The notes under the pieces are model-generated. The model worked only from the letters and a program-made list of their open reading frames with translations, searched no databases and was not told the DNA's origin. Both the position numbers and the translations under genes were made by a program. Below are positions 41,100 through 41,791 of a stretch of DNA of 41,791 nucleotides, one piece after another. Origin of the DNA: Chara braunii. Its lineage: Eukaryota; Streptophyta; Charophyceae; Charales; Characeae. How positions within the stretch are numbered: the first letter of the stretch is position 1; every line of letters begins with the position of its first letter. The stretch spans positions 1,538,396 through 1,580,186 of the forward strand of contig BFEA01000298.1 in assembly GCA_003427395.1 (NCBI GenBank), given 5' to 3'.

Positions 41100-41791
41100 T
41101 ATCAGCACTTTTAGTACTTCTATTCATTTCCTACTCTACCAGGGTGAGCAGGGCCTCTTAGGGCCTCTTTCCAGACCACTTATGAATTCTTACATTGTAA
41201 GGGCGCCCTAACTGGGCCAGGGTGATTAATTTACCCTAACTTATTTTTTCGTTCCACAGCTCGTGAGGAAGACCCTACACTCACCCACCATTACATCTCA
41301 GGTGAGGAGGGCCGGGTGTCAGGACCTCTACCTGTTGGGCAATCTGTAGGGTCCCACCCTTACATTTCTAGTCACCTCCGAGGGCTCCCTAGAGATTTTT
41401 GTCCTTTTGCCTGGGCCGCCCTTATTTTGTAAGGGCGGACCCTAACAGCCGAGAATGTGAGAACAGGCTTAGGGATCTATTTTGTTGTGATTAGGGAGTG
41501 GCGGAACGATGATTTTGTAAGGATCCTTACATTTGTAGTGGTGTCGAACGAGGCCCTTAGACTGCACTCCCATATATATATATATATATTTATTTATTTT
41601 TTCATCTGTTTTTGCACCTTGTTTCAGCGGGACTGGCCCGGACTGGGCGTTCACGGTCCTAACCCCGCCCGACGCGGCGCGTTAACAGCCGCGTTGGGTT
41701 TTTTGGGCTGGGAGAGATACTGGTGATTTAAGTTTCTGCTGCTTCTTTTTTCCTCTTTCTTTCTTTCTTTTTTTTTCTTTTTTTTTTTTTT
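41100..41791. other. Noncoding, palindrome-rich end of window
   Basis: AGGGCGCCCT (41200-41209), CCGCCCTTA/TAAGGGCGG (41416-41438), the 16-nt palindrome TGTAAGGATCCTTACA (41516-41531), a TA tract near 41572-41588, and ACGCGGC/GCCGCGT followed by TGGGTTTTTT (41672-41704). TGTAAGG or CCTTACA recurs at least five times. T-rich sequence runs to the window edge. No gene is supported. Confidence 0.6.

Overview
The window is eukaryotic, repeat-dominated nuclear DNA with no single-copy housekeeping gene, rRNA gene or functional tRNA gene. The LTR and non-LTR elements have a plant-type character (a Ty3/gypsy element with an initiator-Met-like primer site, and an L1-like LINE with a zf-RVT C-terminus). 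Together with abundant tRNA-derived retroposons, very long A/T tracts and Asn-rich coding repeats, this suggests a streptophyte, and I think a charophyte such as Chara. That assignment is inference from general impression, not a measured match.

Layout. 1-658: two direct repeats, each ending in a type III hammerhead ribozyme motif (retrozyme-like), the second cut off by a LINE fragment (659-1144, minus). 1557-14744: a complete but decayed Ty3/gypsy element on the minus strand with 2.4-kb LTRs, a 4-bp CACC target duplication, an initiator-Met-like PBS, gag (CCHC), protease, RT, RNase H, a PHD-like zinc finger, integrase, and two further ORFs in the env position joined by an ATGA overlap. At least thirteen in-frame stops interrupt gag-pol, and every one is one C-to-T step from CGA, CAG or CAA. 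15015-16147 and 19933-21224 (minus): two copies, with target site duplications, of an unusually long (1.1-1.3 kb) tRNA-headed retroposon carrying two tRNA-like promoters. A third, diverged, gap-containing copy lies at about 26995-28224 (minus).

21546-26846 (plus): a long L1-like LINE (ORF1 remnant, endonuclease, RT, C-terminal zinc knuckle). Its 3' end carries a roughly 110-bp structured module plus an A-rich tail. The same module occurs as solo copies at 18449, 21264, 28654, 31383 and 39386 (plus) and at 19400 and 33696 (minus). A second LINE 3' end (34558-34247, minus) also lies upstream of one in the same orientation. The module ends in a hairpin whose stem sequence differs between copies but stays paired around a conserved loop. 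17014-17913 and 29615-30502 are two diverged members of an unrecognised protein family with Asn-rich tails. 37020-39110 (minus) is another LINE ORF2 fragment.

The rest is intergenic: hairpin-dense stretches (16.56-16.85, 35.24-36.75 and 41.2-41.7 kb), an inverted-repeat element near 39.7-39.9 kb, a MITE-like segment near 40.6-41.0 kb, and simple repeats. The parts interact mainly as parasites and hosts: LINE machinery probably mobilises the short and long tRNA-headed elements, and insertions are nested. Most autonomous coding regions here are broken.
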